A DNA stretch of 53,882 bases from UBA2658 sp964617335. GTDB taxonomy: Bacteria; Bacillota; Clostridia; Oscillospirales; Oscillospiraceae. The notes below the pieces were generated by a model. The model saw only the letters and a program-made list of their open reading frames with translations. It was not told the origin of the DNA and searched no databases. The stretch lies in contig CAZTXG010000007.1 of assembly GCA_964617335.1 (NCBI GenBank), positions 1-53,882 on the forward strand. Direction: 5' to 3'. A program made the translations under genes and the position numbers. Every line of letters starts with the position of its first letter. The stretch's first letter is position 1. Positions 22,350 to 30,697 of this stretch are shown here, piece after piece.

Positions 22350-24140
22350 TTATTTACCACCGCCGTATATAAGACTTAAGTATTCTTCTCCGAGCTTTAC
22401 AATATCTTCTTTTATTTTCTTATCAAGGTTTCCCGCCTTGATTTCTTTGCGTATATGGGGAGCCTTGCCTTCTATATGGTTTATAAGCCCATATTTAAAT
22501 TCCGAAATTTCCTCGTCGGAAATCTCTTGCATAAGGTGATTTAAAGCGGCTGTAAGCAGGATAATCTGCTCGTGCTGCTTCATTGGCCTGTTTTTTTCCT
22601 GACGGAGCAAAAACATAAGACTGTGGCCATAGTCCAGCTGCCGCCTTGTCATCTCGTCCAAGTCACTGGCAAACTGCATGAACACTTCCATCTCCTGATA
22701 CTGGGCAAGTTCCAGCCGAAGGGTGCCGACGGCAGACTTCATGGCCTTTGTCTGGGCATCGCCTCCCACACGGGAAACAGACAGACCAATATTAACAGCC
22801 GGACGCTGACCGGAAAAAAACAGCTCGCTTTCCAAAAACAACTGACCGTCTGTGATGGAAATGATATTCGTCGGTATATAGGCTGAAACGTCTCCGGCCT
22901 GAGTTTCCACTATGGGCAGGGCCGTCATGCTGCCCCCGCCCTTTTCATCGGATAGCTGGGCAGAGCGCTCAAGCAAGCGTGAGTGCAGGTAAAAAACATC
23001 TCCGGGGAAGGCCTCCCGTCCCGGTGAGCGTTCCAGCAAAAGGCTTAAAGAGCGGTAGGAGACCGCGTGTTTTGTAAGGTCATCATAAACGATTAAAACC
23101 GACTGCCCCTTGCCCATGAAATATTCCCCTAATGCACAGGCGGAATAAGGAGCTATATATTGCAAAGGTGCGGAATCGCTGGCAGAGGCGTTTATGACAA
23201 TTGTATAATCCATCGCCCCGTGCCGCCTTAAGATATCAACGGTTCTTGCCACAGAGCTTGTTTTTTGACCGATTGCCGCATAGATGCAGACGACGTTTTT
23301 ACCCTTTTGATTAAGTATTGTGTCTAGGGCGATTGTGGTCTTTCCTGTCTGGCGGTCACCGATTATAAGCTCTCTTTGACCATGGCCTATGGGGAACATG
23401 GTGTCAATGGCTAAAATTCCGGTTTCCAAAGGCCTGTTAACCGGCTGGCGGTCTATGATGCCCGGGGCGGGGGATTCGATGGGCCTGTAACCCTCGGCTT
23501 TAATATCGCCATTGCCGTCAATAGGTCTGCCCATGGCATCAATTACCCGGCCTTTAAAGTCCTCGCCTATGGGAACGCCCGCAGTTTTGCCGGTTCTTTT
23601 AACAACACTGCCTTCAACAACAGTTTCCTCATCGTCAAACAAAATGCAGCCCAGCTCGTTACGGCTAAGCTCCAGCACCATTCCCCGAACGCCAGAGGAA
23701 AAAATTAAAATCTCCTGATAGCAGGCCCCTTGAAGGCCGCTTACGGTGGCAATGCCGTCACCCACCGTTAAAACAGTTCCTATTTCCTGTTCTAAGACCT
23801 TGGGAGTCCAGTTTTCTATGGTTTCCTTTATAAGAGGAATGCTGCTGCCGCTTTCCGTTGAAAGCTTTTTTATTTCATCTTCAAGCTGCTTTAGCCTTCC
23901 TTTAAGGCTCCAGTCATAGACAGAGTCTGTTCTCCAGACTCGGAAGGCGCCTTCGCCTTCAAAGGCTCCAAGCTCCAGACGAAAGCCTTCTTTTATGCTC
24001 TCGTCTTTTTCCCAGGACAAACCTATATCTTTATTGTGCTTATTTCTTAAAAACTCAAGGAGCTCCTGCTTCTGCCCCTCACTGGGAGGCTCTGCGCTGT
24101 ATAGTATCGCACGGGCTTTTATGTGTTTGCTTTCTTTCAC
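22350..24140 (-). CDS. atpA: F1Fo ATP synthase alpha subunit with an N-terminal delta-like domain (delta-alpha fusion)
   Basis: 596 residues, about 90 longer than a usual alpha. Residues about 115-596 are a complete alpha: GTVLTVGDGIATVSGL, Walker A GDRQTGKT (261-268), SYRSLSLLLERSPGREAFPGDVF and the C-terminal helical domain. Residues about 9-90 look like the C-terminal domain of the delta subunit: SEGQKQELLEFLRNKH, then LSWEKDESIKEGFRLELG, then DWSLKGRLKQLEDEI, which follows the delta pattern LSEEQ...V.EVDPSLIGG.RIRVG...DGSVRGRLERL. No separate delta gene lies between b and alpha, where it normally stands. The six-helix N-terminal domain of delta is absent. The fused part starts the gene with no gap, so a split gene or frameshift is unlikely. 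Confidence 0.95.
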   Translation of the reverse strand: MKESKHIKARAILYSAEPPSEGQKQELLEFLRNKHNKDIGLSWEKDESIKEGFRLELGAFEGEGAFRVWRTDSVYDWSLKGRLKQLEDEIKKLSTESGSSIPLIKETIENWTPKVLEQEIGTVLTVGDGIATVSGLQGACYQEILIFSSGVRGMVLELSRNELGCILFDDEETVVEGSVVKRTGKTAGVPIGEDFKGRVIDAMGRPIDGNGDIKAEGYRPIESPAPGIIDRQPVNRPLETGILAIDTMFPIGHGQRELIIGDRQTGKTTIALDTILNQKGKNVVCIYAAIGQKTSSVARTVDILRRHGAMDYTIVINASASDSAPLQYIAPYSACALGEYFMGKGQSVLIVYDDLTKHAVSYRSLSLLLERSPGREAFPGDVFYLHSRLLERSAQLSDEKGGGSMTALPIVETQAGDVSAYIPTNIISITDGQLFLESELFFSGQRPAVNIGLSVSRVGGDAQTKAMKSAVGTLRLELAQYQEMEVFMQFASDLDEMTRRQLDYGHSLMFLLRQEKNRPMKQHEQIILLTAALNHLMQEISDEEISEFKYGLINHIEGKAPHIRKEIKAGNLDKKIKEDIVKLGEEYLSLIYGGGK

Positions 24141-24144
24141 AGCC

Positions 24145-24624
24145 TCACTCCTTTTTTACGGCAGTTAAAAATTGGTCGAGAGCGCCCGAGGCCGACTCCT
24201 CCAATATTTTTTCCGCGGCGGTCATGGCCATGTAAGCAATTTCCTGCCGGCTGTCATCCAAAATTTTTGCCCGCTCACCTTGTGCCGCTTCACGGGCATC
24301 TGACAGCAGACCTTCGGCCTGCTGTCTTGCGTTTTGCAAGATTAGTTCAGCCGATTTTTTTGCCTCGGCCGCGGCCTTTGCTTTTTTATTTTCAATTTCC
24401 GTTTCAACAGCCTTAAGGCGCTTGTTATATGAAGATTCCAGTTTTCCGGCTTCCTCAAGCTTTTTGTTAGCCTCGATATCCAAGGTTTCATAGTGCCTTG
24501 CTCTTTCTTCCATAAAACTTTTAACAGGCTTATAAAGCAGCAGATACATACCTAAAGTTAAAATTGAAAAGTTCAGCAGATGTAAAAGTATCTGCTGCCA
24601 GTCAATATTTAAAGGGACATTCAT
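24145..24624 (-). CDS. atpF: F1Fo ATP synthase b subunit
   Basis: 159 residues with one N-terminal membrane helix (about 12-30, LLHLLNFSILTLGMYLLLYKPV) and a long charged coiled coil to the end. It forms the peripheral stalk. It lies 12 nt after atpE and 4 nt before the delta-alpha gene. Its length is normal, so delta has not been fused here as in mycobacteria. Confidence 0.95.
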   Translation of the reverse strand: MNVPLNIDWQQILLHLLNFSILTLGMYLLLYKPVKSFMEERARHYETLDIEANKKLEEAGKLESSYNKRLKAVETEIENKKAKAAAEAKKSAELILQNARQQAEGLLSDAREAAQGERAKILDDSRQEIAYMAMTAAEKILEESASGALDQFLTAVKKE

Positions 24625-24636
24625 TTCATATCCCCC

Positions 24637-25092
24637 CTAAAGAACAAATATAATCATAATCGCTATAACCAAGGCATAGATAACGGCAGTTTCTATAAAT
24701 ACAAGACCTAAAAGCAGATTTGTTCTGATGCTTCCCTCCGCCTCAGGCTGACGGGCTATACTTTCTGATGATTTTGCAATGGCGAAGCCCATGGCGATGG
24801 CGGCGGCAGCGGCTCCAAGGCCAATGGCCAAGGCTGCTGATATTGCCTTGACACCGGTGGAACCCTCCTCAGAAGTTTCTAATACTTCTGTCTGCCGGGA
24901 ATCTTCTGAAACTGCGGGCTGCTGGTCTTCCGGAGCGGCATAGGCAAAGGCAGAAGGCAGCGCTATGCTTAAAAGCAGGACGCAAAGCATGGTCAGAGCT
25001 ATATAAGCTGCTTTTTTAGAGCTTTTAGCGGCCTTTTTGGTGAATGTTTTACTTGAGCCTTTATTTATACGGCTCTTAATTATATTTTTAAT
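24637..25092 (-). CDS. atpE: F1Fo ATP synthase c subunit with signal-peptide-like extension; AUU start proposed
   Basis: The C-terminal 70 residues are a normal c subunit: helix 1 GAAAAAIAMGFAIAKSSESIARQPEA, the R-Q-P loop, helix 2 with the ion-binding Glu in FIETAVIYA. The residue matching the sodium-type Gln in helix 1 is Met, so proton use is more likely. Upstream is an acidic linker (APEDQQPAVSEDS) and a hydrophobic segment (MLCVLLLSIALPSAFAYA) like a signal peptide. The ATG at 24990 lacks a ribosome binding site. The ATT at 25092 has GGGAGG 8 nt upstream, which overlaps the atpB stop. It adds 34 mostly basic residues in frame. I therefore propose AUU initiation; if wrong, the gene is 24637-24990. 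Confidence 0.85.
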   Translation of the reverse strand: MKNIIKSRINKGSSKTFTKKAAKSSKKAAYIALTMLCVLLLSIALPSAFAYAAPEDQQPAVSEDSRQTEVLETSEEGSTGVKAISAALAIGLGAAAAAIAMGFAIAKSSESIARQPEAEGSIRTNLLLGLVFIETAVIYALVIAIMIIFVL

Positions 25093-25105
25093 TTTGAAAA
25101 CCTCC

Positions 25106-25939
25106 CTAGACAGGACTATGCCTGCTTAATTGTTTTTTCTTTGGTTTGGTTACTTCGCCATAGGTGCTTGCTGTGAGCATTATAAGAACATAAGTCTGAA
25201 TAATAGCGTGAAGCAAGGTAAACAGCAGGCCGACTATAACAGGTAAAACAAAGCTTAGACTTAAATAGTAATAGACAAGCTCTGTTACAAGTACACCGCT
25301 GAGCATTGCCCCAAACAGGCGAAAGCTCATGGATAGGGGCATGGAAAAATCTTTAAGAGTGCTTCCTAAGCCTTTAAAGCCGTTTGTAACGATGCCTGCG
25401 ATTAAAATAACAAAATATGACAAGCAGCCCATGGCAATGGCTCCGTTTATATCCGAAAGGGGAGCCGTAAGAGATATGGCGTAACCCTCGGTTGTGAAAG
25501 CCTGAAAACCGATTAGTTCAAATAAGGTGCCAAAAAATATGTACATTCCGGCACCAAAAATATAAGCACCCAGAAATCCGTTTTGGTGGGGGCTGTTCGT
25601 TTTTGCAAAATTATCAAACAGTCCCACCATCTGCTCCAGCAGAAGCTGGAATTTGCCGGGGATATATTTTAACTTTGGAATAAAAAATAAGCGTATAATA
25701 GCCGCTGAAAAAAGCAAGACCGCCGTAATGACAAGAGCTGAAATAAAAGCCGGATTAACCTCTTTGATACCAAAAAAAGTGATGTGGTTTGTATCATGCA
25801 ACACGGCATCCCGCATCATTTCCTTAACGGTTTCATGCTTTTCACCTTGACTGCCCGTAAGTAAAACTCCGGCAAACAAGGCCAGTATAACAGCAAGCCA
25901 AATGACGGTCGTGATTAGTTTTTTGTTTTTAATTGCCAA
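25106..25939 (-). CDS. atpB: F1Fo ATP synthase a subunit
   Basis: 277 residues with five to six membrane helices. The helix with the essential arginine reads SMSFRLFGAMLSGVLVTELVYY, and the last helix LLHAIIQTYVLIMLTASTYG carries the conserved Gln. It forms the ion half-channels beside the c ring. First gene of the operon, with GGGAGG before its ATG and a consensus promoter about 160 nt upstream. No atpI is seen. Confidence 0.97.
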   Translation of the reverse strand: MAIKNKKLITTVIWLAVILALFAGVLLTGSQGEKHETVKEMMRDAVLHDTNHITFFGIKEVNPAFISALVITAVLLFSAAIIRLFFIPKLKYIPGKFQLLLEQMVGLFDNFAKTNSPHQNGFLGAYIFGAGMYIFFGTLFELIGFQAFTTEGYAISLTAPLSDINGAIAMGCLSYFVILIAGIVTNGFKGLGSTLKDFSMPLSMSFRLFGAMLSGVLVTELVYYYLSLSFVLPVIVGLLFTLLHAIIQTYVLIMLTASTYGEVTKPKKKQLSRHSPV

Positions 25940-25993
25940 TATCCTCCCTTCTTTTTAAATTCCTCTGTAATAAAATAAACATTATATGCCCAT

Positions 25994-26014
25994 CCTCCAC
26001 CCTCCACCCTCCAA
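25994..26014 (-). repeat. Three tandem 7-bp repeats in the atp operon leader
   Basis: On the transcribed strand the RNA reads TGGAGG, GTGGAGG, GTGGAGG in tandem (plus-strand CCTCCAC, CCTCCAC, CCTCCAA). It lies about 55-75 nt before atpB. Each copy looks like a ribosome binding site, and together the G runs could form a two-layer G-quadruplex. A small hairpin (GTTGG-CACG-CCAAC, 26018-26031) is just upstream in the RNA. Confidence 0.7.
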
Positions 26015-26099
26015 ATAGTTGGCACGCCAACAATTTAGGCATAAAAATAGACAACTTTGCGGAGTTTTTTACGCCCCCCGTCTCGTTGACTTAATACTT

Positions 26100-26128
26100 A
26101 TTATACGCACAAATATCCATTCTGTCAA
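26100..26128 (-). promoter_or_regulatory. Consensus sigma-A promoter of the atp operon
   Basis: On the minus strand TTGACA (26128-26123), 17 nt, TATAAT (26105-26100): both hexamers match the consensus fully. It gives a leader of about 150 nt before atpB. Confidence 0.9.
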
Positions 26129-26314
26129 GGCAGGCGGAAAGGACTAATAAGCCGGATGGAAAATGAGAAGGAAAAAAATTTCAGTCAGACAAAGCCGCTT
26201 TTTTAGACATTATTATTTAAGCAGCGGGCATTGCGGCTAAAGGAAGGCTTCTTACAAATATTGCAAGCCGTTTGCACCGAAAGCTTTTGATTAAAACAGG
26301 ATTGGGAGCAGCTA
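26129..26314. other. Gene-free spacer between divergent atp and C39 promoters
   Basis: I see no ORF, hairpin or repeat of note here. Together with the atp leader and the C39 promoter it makes up the 468-bp gap between atpB and the lipoprotein gene. Confidence 0.6.
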
Positions 26315-26343
26315 TTGTAGCTTTAATATTCTTTTGATATAAT
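26315..26343 (+). promoter_or_regulatory. Promoter of the C39-type lipoprotein gene
   Basis: TTGTAG (26315-26320), 17 nt, TATAAT (26338-26343), about 65 nt before the ATG at 26408. Confidence 0.6.
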
Positions 26344-26407
26344 GTATTTTGTAAGTGTGAAGCTCTGTCTTATATACATACAATTAAATTTGTATAAGGA
26401 GATAGCT

Positions 26408-27202
26408 ATGAAAAAACTAATTGTCTTGCTTTTGCTTTTTTCCTTTGCCCTTTCAGGCTGCAAGGGAGCTAAAACCCAGATTCCTGAAACCGAGGAGGAC
26501 AGTCAGTCTCAGGGCAATTATACGGATGAGATGAAAATTCCCTATACTGTGAATTTAGATGAGGAATACGGTGCCGACAGTATAGAGCGCAAGGGTGACC
26601 ACGAAGACAGCCCATATTTCAGCAGTCTGGATTTTTATAATATGGAGAGCACGGACAGCCTTACCATTCTTACAAATTTTAAAACCCAGCAGCAGACCAG
26701 CGAGTGGAGCTGCGGGGTCTCCTGTATTATGATGATTTTAAACTGGTATGAGGCTCTGGGAGATTACAACGAGGAGAGCCTTTCTAAGTTTCGCGGCAAC
26801 GGTCTTAAGCCGGAGGCAACAAGCCTTAGGCAGGCTATAGAAATTTTTGAAGGCGTGGGCGGCTTTGAGCTTTACACAACCTTCGACTGCGCCGAAAACG
26901 TCATAGATATTTTCACCTTGGACTACATACAAAAGACTCTGGCGGAAGGGCAGCCTATTATGGTTGGCTGGAATGACTGGGGCGGTCATTGGCAGGTAAT
27001 TATCGCTTATGATACTATGGGCACTGAAACAACTCAGGACGACGTGATAATCGTAGCTGACTCCTATGACACAACAGACCACAATCAAGACGGTTACGGC
27101 GTATACGGGGCCCAGCGTTTTCTATATAATTTCACTTTTTATAACTATTTTGATGAAGCCGAGTTAAATGATATGTGTTTCATCGTGGCAAAACCAAAGT
27201 AG
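26408..27202 (+). CDS. C39-like papain-fold lipoprotein
   Basis: 264 residues from the ATG at 26408, with AAGGAG 5 nt upstream; the frame extended to 26342 crosses the promoter. The signal peptide ends in lipobox ALSGC (C18), so it is anchored on the cell surface. The domain from about 90 has the nucleophile in SEWSCGVSC (C102), the histidine in GGHWQVIIAYD (H194) and a following aspartate-rich strand (VIIVADSYDTTD), the pattern of C39-like cysteine peptidases. The substrate is unknown; no bacteriocin genes are near, so a processing role like the ABC-linked C39 domains is not indicated. It stands alone with its own promoter and terminator. Confidence 0.85.
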   Translation: MKKLIVLLLLFSFALSGCKGAKTQIPETEEDSQSQGNYTDEMKIPYTVNLDEEYGADSIERKGDHEDSPYFSSLDFYNMESTDSLTILTNFKTQQQTSEWSCGVSCIMMILNWYEALGDYNEESLSKFRGNGLKPEATSLRQAIEIFEGVGGFELYTTFDCAENVIDIFTLDYIQKTLAEGQPIMVGWNDWGGHWQVIIAYDTMGTETTQDDVIIVADSYDTTDHNQDGYGVYGAQRFLYNFTFYNYFDEAELNDMCFIVAKPK

Positions 27203-27239
27203 TAATATGGCTGCACCACTGGGTTTAAGCTAATGAAAA

Positions 27240-27276
27240 GAAAAAAGACCGCCGACTTACGTCAGCGGTCTTTTTT
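27240..27276. terminator. Bidirectional terminator between the C39 gene and tRNA-Pro
   Basis: AAAAAAGACCGCCGAC, loop TTAC, GTCAGCGGTCTTTTTT: a strong stem with A and T runs, serving both converging genes. Confidence 0.95.
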
Positions 27277-27279
27277 CAA

Positions 27280-27356
27280 TGGTCGGAGTGCGGGGACTTG
27301 AACCCCGGGCCTCTTGGTCCCGAACCAAGCGCGATACCAAACTTCGCTACACCCCG
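27280..27356 (-). tRNA. tRNA-Pro (anticodon CGG)
   Basis: 77 nt on the minus strand. Acceptor stem CGGGGTG/CACTCCG, anticodon stem CTTGG/CCAAG around TTCGGGA (anticodon CGG), T arm CCGGGGTTCAAGTCCCCG, encoded CCA at 27282-27280. Confidence 0.95.
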
Positions 27357-27485
27357 ATAGAGTATGTTACAAAGTCCATACAAGCGAAAGTTAGTATATA
27401 AAATTACAGGGCAAATGTCAAGGGGAAACTTGTGTGGGTTTAAGGGTGAAAAACCCGCAAAAGTCAAGGCTGCCAAGGCAAAAGC

Positions 27486-28157
27486 CTAGCGAAAAACCTC
27501 CATCTTATGGTCATAGAGCTGGGTGCGGGTAAAGGCGGCAAAATCGGGGGCAAATTTAGGCGCCAGACTATGCAAGGCCGAAGCCAAAAGCTCAGGATTA
27601 AGAGTAGGCTCCTGAGCGGAGACGAGAGCCTTTAACATAAGCTTTTCCCCGTCTGCATCAAAGCTTAGGCTGCGGATATGGGGGGCAAGGTCAAAATCCG
27701 AAACTCCCTTTTTGGTTTTTTTCTCAATTACAATACTCTCCCTCTGGAAAAGGTCTGTTAGACCTTCAAGCATTTCCTTTGGCGGCCTTGAGTCATATTC
27801 AAAAACCCCGTCCACATCCAGCCATTTTATTTCCTTTGGCTTTCGCGCAGCTTCATAGACCTCTGTTATCTCAATGCCCTCGGGCAGGGATTTATTAAGC
27901 CTGAAGGGAATTTCCGAAAGCTCCATATATTCGGAAAGTCTAAAATCCATGATTTCACAAAGACTTGCCGTTCCAACAGAAAGGGGCAAGGCAAAGGAGA
28001 TAAGCGGATGGGGGTTAAAGCCTTCGCTGTTTTTAAGCTTTATGTCCGAGCGCAAAAAAGCCCGCTGCATGGTGCGCATAAGGTCAAGATGAGATATGTA
28101 AACAGCCCGTCCGGTTTTGGAAAAGCGCAGGCGCAGCTTATCAAAGGCTTCATTCAT
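27486..28157 (-). CDS. DUF2344 / TIGR03936 radical-SAM-linked protein
   Basis: 223 residues, beginning with RLRFSKTGRAVYISHLDLMRTMQRAFLRSDI and including SEGFNPHPLISFALPLSVGTAS, the family's conserved motifs. The function is not established; it almost always stands beside the TIGR03960 radical SAM protein and is sometimes its C-terminal domain. Its start overlaps that gene's stop by 8 nt, so they are co-translated. Confidence 0.9.
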   Translation of the reverse strand: MNEAFDKLRLRFSKTGRAVYISHLDLMRTMQRAFLRSDIKLKNSEGFNPHPLISFALPLSVGTASLCEIMDFRLSEYMELSEIPFRLNKSLPEGIEITEVYEAARKPKEIKWLDVDGVFEYDSRPPKEMLEGLTDLFQRESIVIEKKTKKGVSDFDLAPHIRSLSFDADGEKLMLKALVSAQEPTLNPELLASALHSLAPKFAPDFAAFTRTQLYDHKMEVFR

Positions 28158-29985
28158 CGCAAGAGCCTCCCTTCATAAGAGACAAGGCGCCGCAGCCAGT
28201 GCATTTCTGCCGGCAATCAGGGCTTAAGGCGGCTTTGCGGGACACTTCCCGTTCATTTTTCAAAAAGCTTTCGCTTACCCCAAGGTCAACTCTGCTCCAA
28301 GGCAAAACTTCGTCAAGGCTTCTTTCCCTGTAAGCGTAAAACTCTGGGTCAAGGCCGCAGCTTTCAAAGGCATCTGTCCAGCGCTTGAAAGAAAAATACT
28401 CGCTCCAGGCGTCAAGCCTGCCGCCGCTTTCCCAAACCTTTTCTATAACAGAACCGAGCCGCCTGTCGCCGCGGGAAAGGGCTGCCTCTATAAGGCTTGT
28501 GTCCGGATCATGCCAGTTGTATGTGATGGCCTTTGCCCGCAAATTATCCCGTAAAAGGGCAACACGCCTGCGGTATTCCTCCATGGAAAGCTGGGCTTCC
28601 CACTGGAAGGGGGTATGGGGTTTTGGCACAAAGCAGGAGGTTGAAACTGTTATGCGCAGACCCTTGGCCTTGTTTGATGCATAGGGCTTCCACAGAGCCA
28701 GAACCTTCATAGCAAGCTCTGCTATCCCCAAAACGTCCTCGTCGGTTTCCGTTGGCAGACCAAGCATGAAGTAAAGCTTCACATTGCTCCAGCCCCCTTG
28801 AAAGGCGATTTTACAGGCGTTTAGAAGGTCATCCTCCTGAACGTTTTTGTTAATTACATCTCTAAGGCGCTGGGTGCCTGCCTCCGGTGCGAAGGTAAGA
28901 CCGCTTTTGCGCACAGACTGAACCTTTTCCATAAGCTCCATGGAAAAGTTGTCAGCCCGAAGGGAGGGCAGGGAAAGCCCCGTGCTGCGGGGAACGCAAA
29001 AATCTAAAAGCCCGTCGCAAAGTTCGTTTAAGGGGCGGTAGTCACTGGTGGAAAGGGAGGATAGGGTGATTTCGTTATAGCCGGTATTTTCAAGGCTGCT
29101 TATCCCTTGAGAGACAAGTTTTTCCCAGCTTCTGGAGCGTATGGGGCGGTAGGCAAAGCCCGCCTGACAAAAACGGCAGCCCCGAACACAGCCTCGAAAA
29201 AGCTCCAGCGTAACCCTGTCGTGGACAATTTCCGTAGAGGGGACAATTGGGTTTAGGGGGAAAAAGCTGTTTTCAAAATCCTCGACAATGCGTTTTGTAA
29301 CCTTTTCCGGCGCATTTTGCAAAAGGCTTATTTCCTCTATAGTTCCGTCATCTTTATAAATAGGGTTATAAAGGGAGGGCACATAAATACCGCTGATTTT
29401 TGAAGCTTCCAGAAGAAACTGTTCCTTAGACCAAGCGAGAGATTTGGCTTTTCGCAAAAGGGAAAGCAGCTCTATGTTTACTTCCTCGCCCTCGCCGATT
29501 ACGAAAAGGTCAAGAAAATCTGCCATGGGCTCGGGGTTTACGCAGGCTGTGCCACCGGCAAAAACAAGGGGTAAAAGACCCTGACGCTCCGAGCTTTTTA
29601 TGGGTATGCCCGCAAGGTCTAACATATTAAGCACATTGGTATAGGCCATTTCGTAGCCCAGAGAAAAGCCGATGGCGTCAAAATCTCCAAGGGGGTCACC
29701 GGACTCCAAGGCCCAAAGGGGAATGCTCTTTGAGCGCATCTCGTCCTCCATGTCCCCCCAAGGGGCAAAGCAGCGCTCGCACCAGAGCCAGTAAACTACG
29801 TTGGCAGCGCCGTAAAGTATCTTAAGCCCTAGGTTTGACATACCTATTTCATAGGTGTCCGGAAAGCAAAGGGCCATGCGCAGGTCAATTTTTGATTTGT
29901 CTTTTATTATTTGATTATATTCACCGCCGGTATATCTGGCGGGTTTTTGCACCTTTGGTAGGATGCTGCTTAGTCTTTTGTCCAT
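28150..29985 (-). CDS. TIGR03960-family radical SAM protein
   Basis: 611 residues. An N-terminal B12-binding-like region (about 30-200) precedes the radical SAM core, whose cluster motif is CVRGCRFC (CxxxCxxC). FAPEAGTQRLRDVINK is the conserved downstream motif. A C-terminal cysteine group (CRQKCTGCGAL) may bind a second metal centre. The reaction is unknown. It forms an operon with the DUF2344 protein and lies 82 nt after the SpoIVFB-like gene. Confidence 0.92.
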   Translation of the reverse strand: MDKRLSSILPKVQKPARYTGGEYNQIIKDKSKIDLRMALCFPDTYEIGMSNLGLKILYGAANVVYWLWCERCFAPWGDMEDEMRSKSIPLWALESGDPLGDFDAIGFSLGYEMAYTNVLNMLDLAGIPIKSSERQGLLPLVFAGGTACVNPEPMADFLDLFVIGEGEEVNIELLSLLRKAKSLAWSKEQFLLEASKISGIYVPSLYNPIYKDDGTIEEISLLQNAPEKVTKRIVEDFENSFFPLNPIVPSTEIVHDRVTLELFRGCVRGCRFCQAGFAYRPIRSRSWEKLVSQGISSLENTGYNEITLSSLSTSDYRPLNELCDGLLDFCVPRSTGLSLPSLRADNFSMELMEKVQSVRKSGLTFAPEAGTQRLRDVINKNVQEDDLLNACKIAFQGGWSNVKLYFMLGLPTETDEDVLGIAELAMKVLALWKPYASNKAKGLRITVSTSCFVPKPHTPFQWEAQLSMEEYRRRVALLRDNLRAKAITYNWHDPDTSLIEAALSRGDRRLGSVIEKVWESGGRLDAWSEYFSFKRWTDAFESCGLDPEFYAYRERSLDEVLPWSRVDLGVSESFLKNEREVSRKAALSPDCRQKCTGCGALSLMKGGSCDE

Positions 29986-30067
29986 GTAAGGCTCCTGTGA
30001 GTATTAGGCTGTTTTCTTAAGCAAGGCCATAAAAAGTTTTGGGAAGAATTTCAGCCTTATACTTATT

Positions 30068-30694
30068 TTATACTGTCCCGTCTTTATTTACAAGACGTTT
30101 CGGGAAAACAAGAAGCCAGATGCCGGCGATTAAAAGGGCAGCGCCCTTTCCGTTCAGCAAAAAATACAGGCCGAAAAGGCAAAGAACCAGAGAAATTACA
30201 AGAGATAAAACCAGTGACAAGGTTTTAGAAACTTTTTGGCCCCAGAAAAATGCCGCCGCTTCGAAAACGGCCCGTCCTCCGTCTAGGGGCAGGGCAGGCA
30301 GAAGGTTAAAGCAGTTTAAAATAAGGCCTATGCCTGCGCAGGAAAGAAGGTATTCACTTTCAAAAATGAGGGCAGACCTTGCACATATAAAGGCAAAGCA
30401 AAGGCCTAAAAAAGGACCGGAAAGGGCAGCGAAAAACTCTCCAAGGCAGCTTATATCACCGGAAAAATCCAAGGCAAAGCCGGAAATTCCGGCATGAAGG
30501 GCTGTGGGCCTTGCACCAAAAAGCCTCATTGCAAAGATATGACCGCCCTCATGAATTATAAGAGCGGGCAGGGCTGCCAAAAATATGCCGCAGCCGTCAA
30601 AAAAATATATTAATGCCATAAGGAGCAAAAACCCGCTGCTGATTTTTATTTTTAAAGGCTGCTTATGCTTTTTTATGAAAAAGACCTTTGACAT
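30068..30694 (-). CDS. SpoIVFB-like M50 intramembrane metalloprotease
   Basis: 208 residues, six hydrophobic segments. The zinc site is HEGGH in PALIIHEGGHIFAMRLFG (about 47-51) and the second motif is NLLPALPLDGGR, which together define M50 site-2-type proteases. In B. subtilis SpoIVFB cuts pro-sigma-K in the membrane. The upstream gene, 3 nt away, encodes an M23 protein like SpoIVFA, as in the spoIVF operon. I have not used the symbol because other M50 proteins share the motifs. Its presence suggests the assembled sigma-K here needs processing. Confidence 0.85.
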   Translation of the reverse strand: MSKVFFIKKHKQPLKIKISSGFLLLMALIYFFDGCGIFLAALPALIIHEGGHIFAMRLFGARPTALHAGISGFALDFSGDISCLGEFFAALSGPFLGLCFAFICARSALIFESEYLLSCAGIGLILNCFNLLPALPLDGGRAVFEAAAFFWGQKVSKTLSLVLSLVISLVLCLFGLYFLLNGKGAALLIAGIWLLVFPKRLVNKDGTV

Positions 30695-30697
30695 AGG

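Noticed and set aside
24636..24990. Sodium-dependent ATP synthase from c-subunit motif
   Set aside because: The residue aligned to the sodium-type glutamine in helix 1 is Met, so the sodium signature is incomplete; ion use cannot be assigned.
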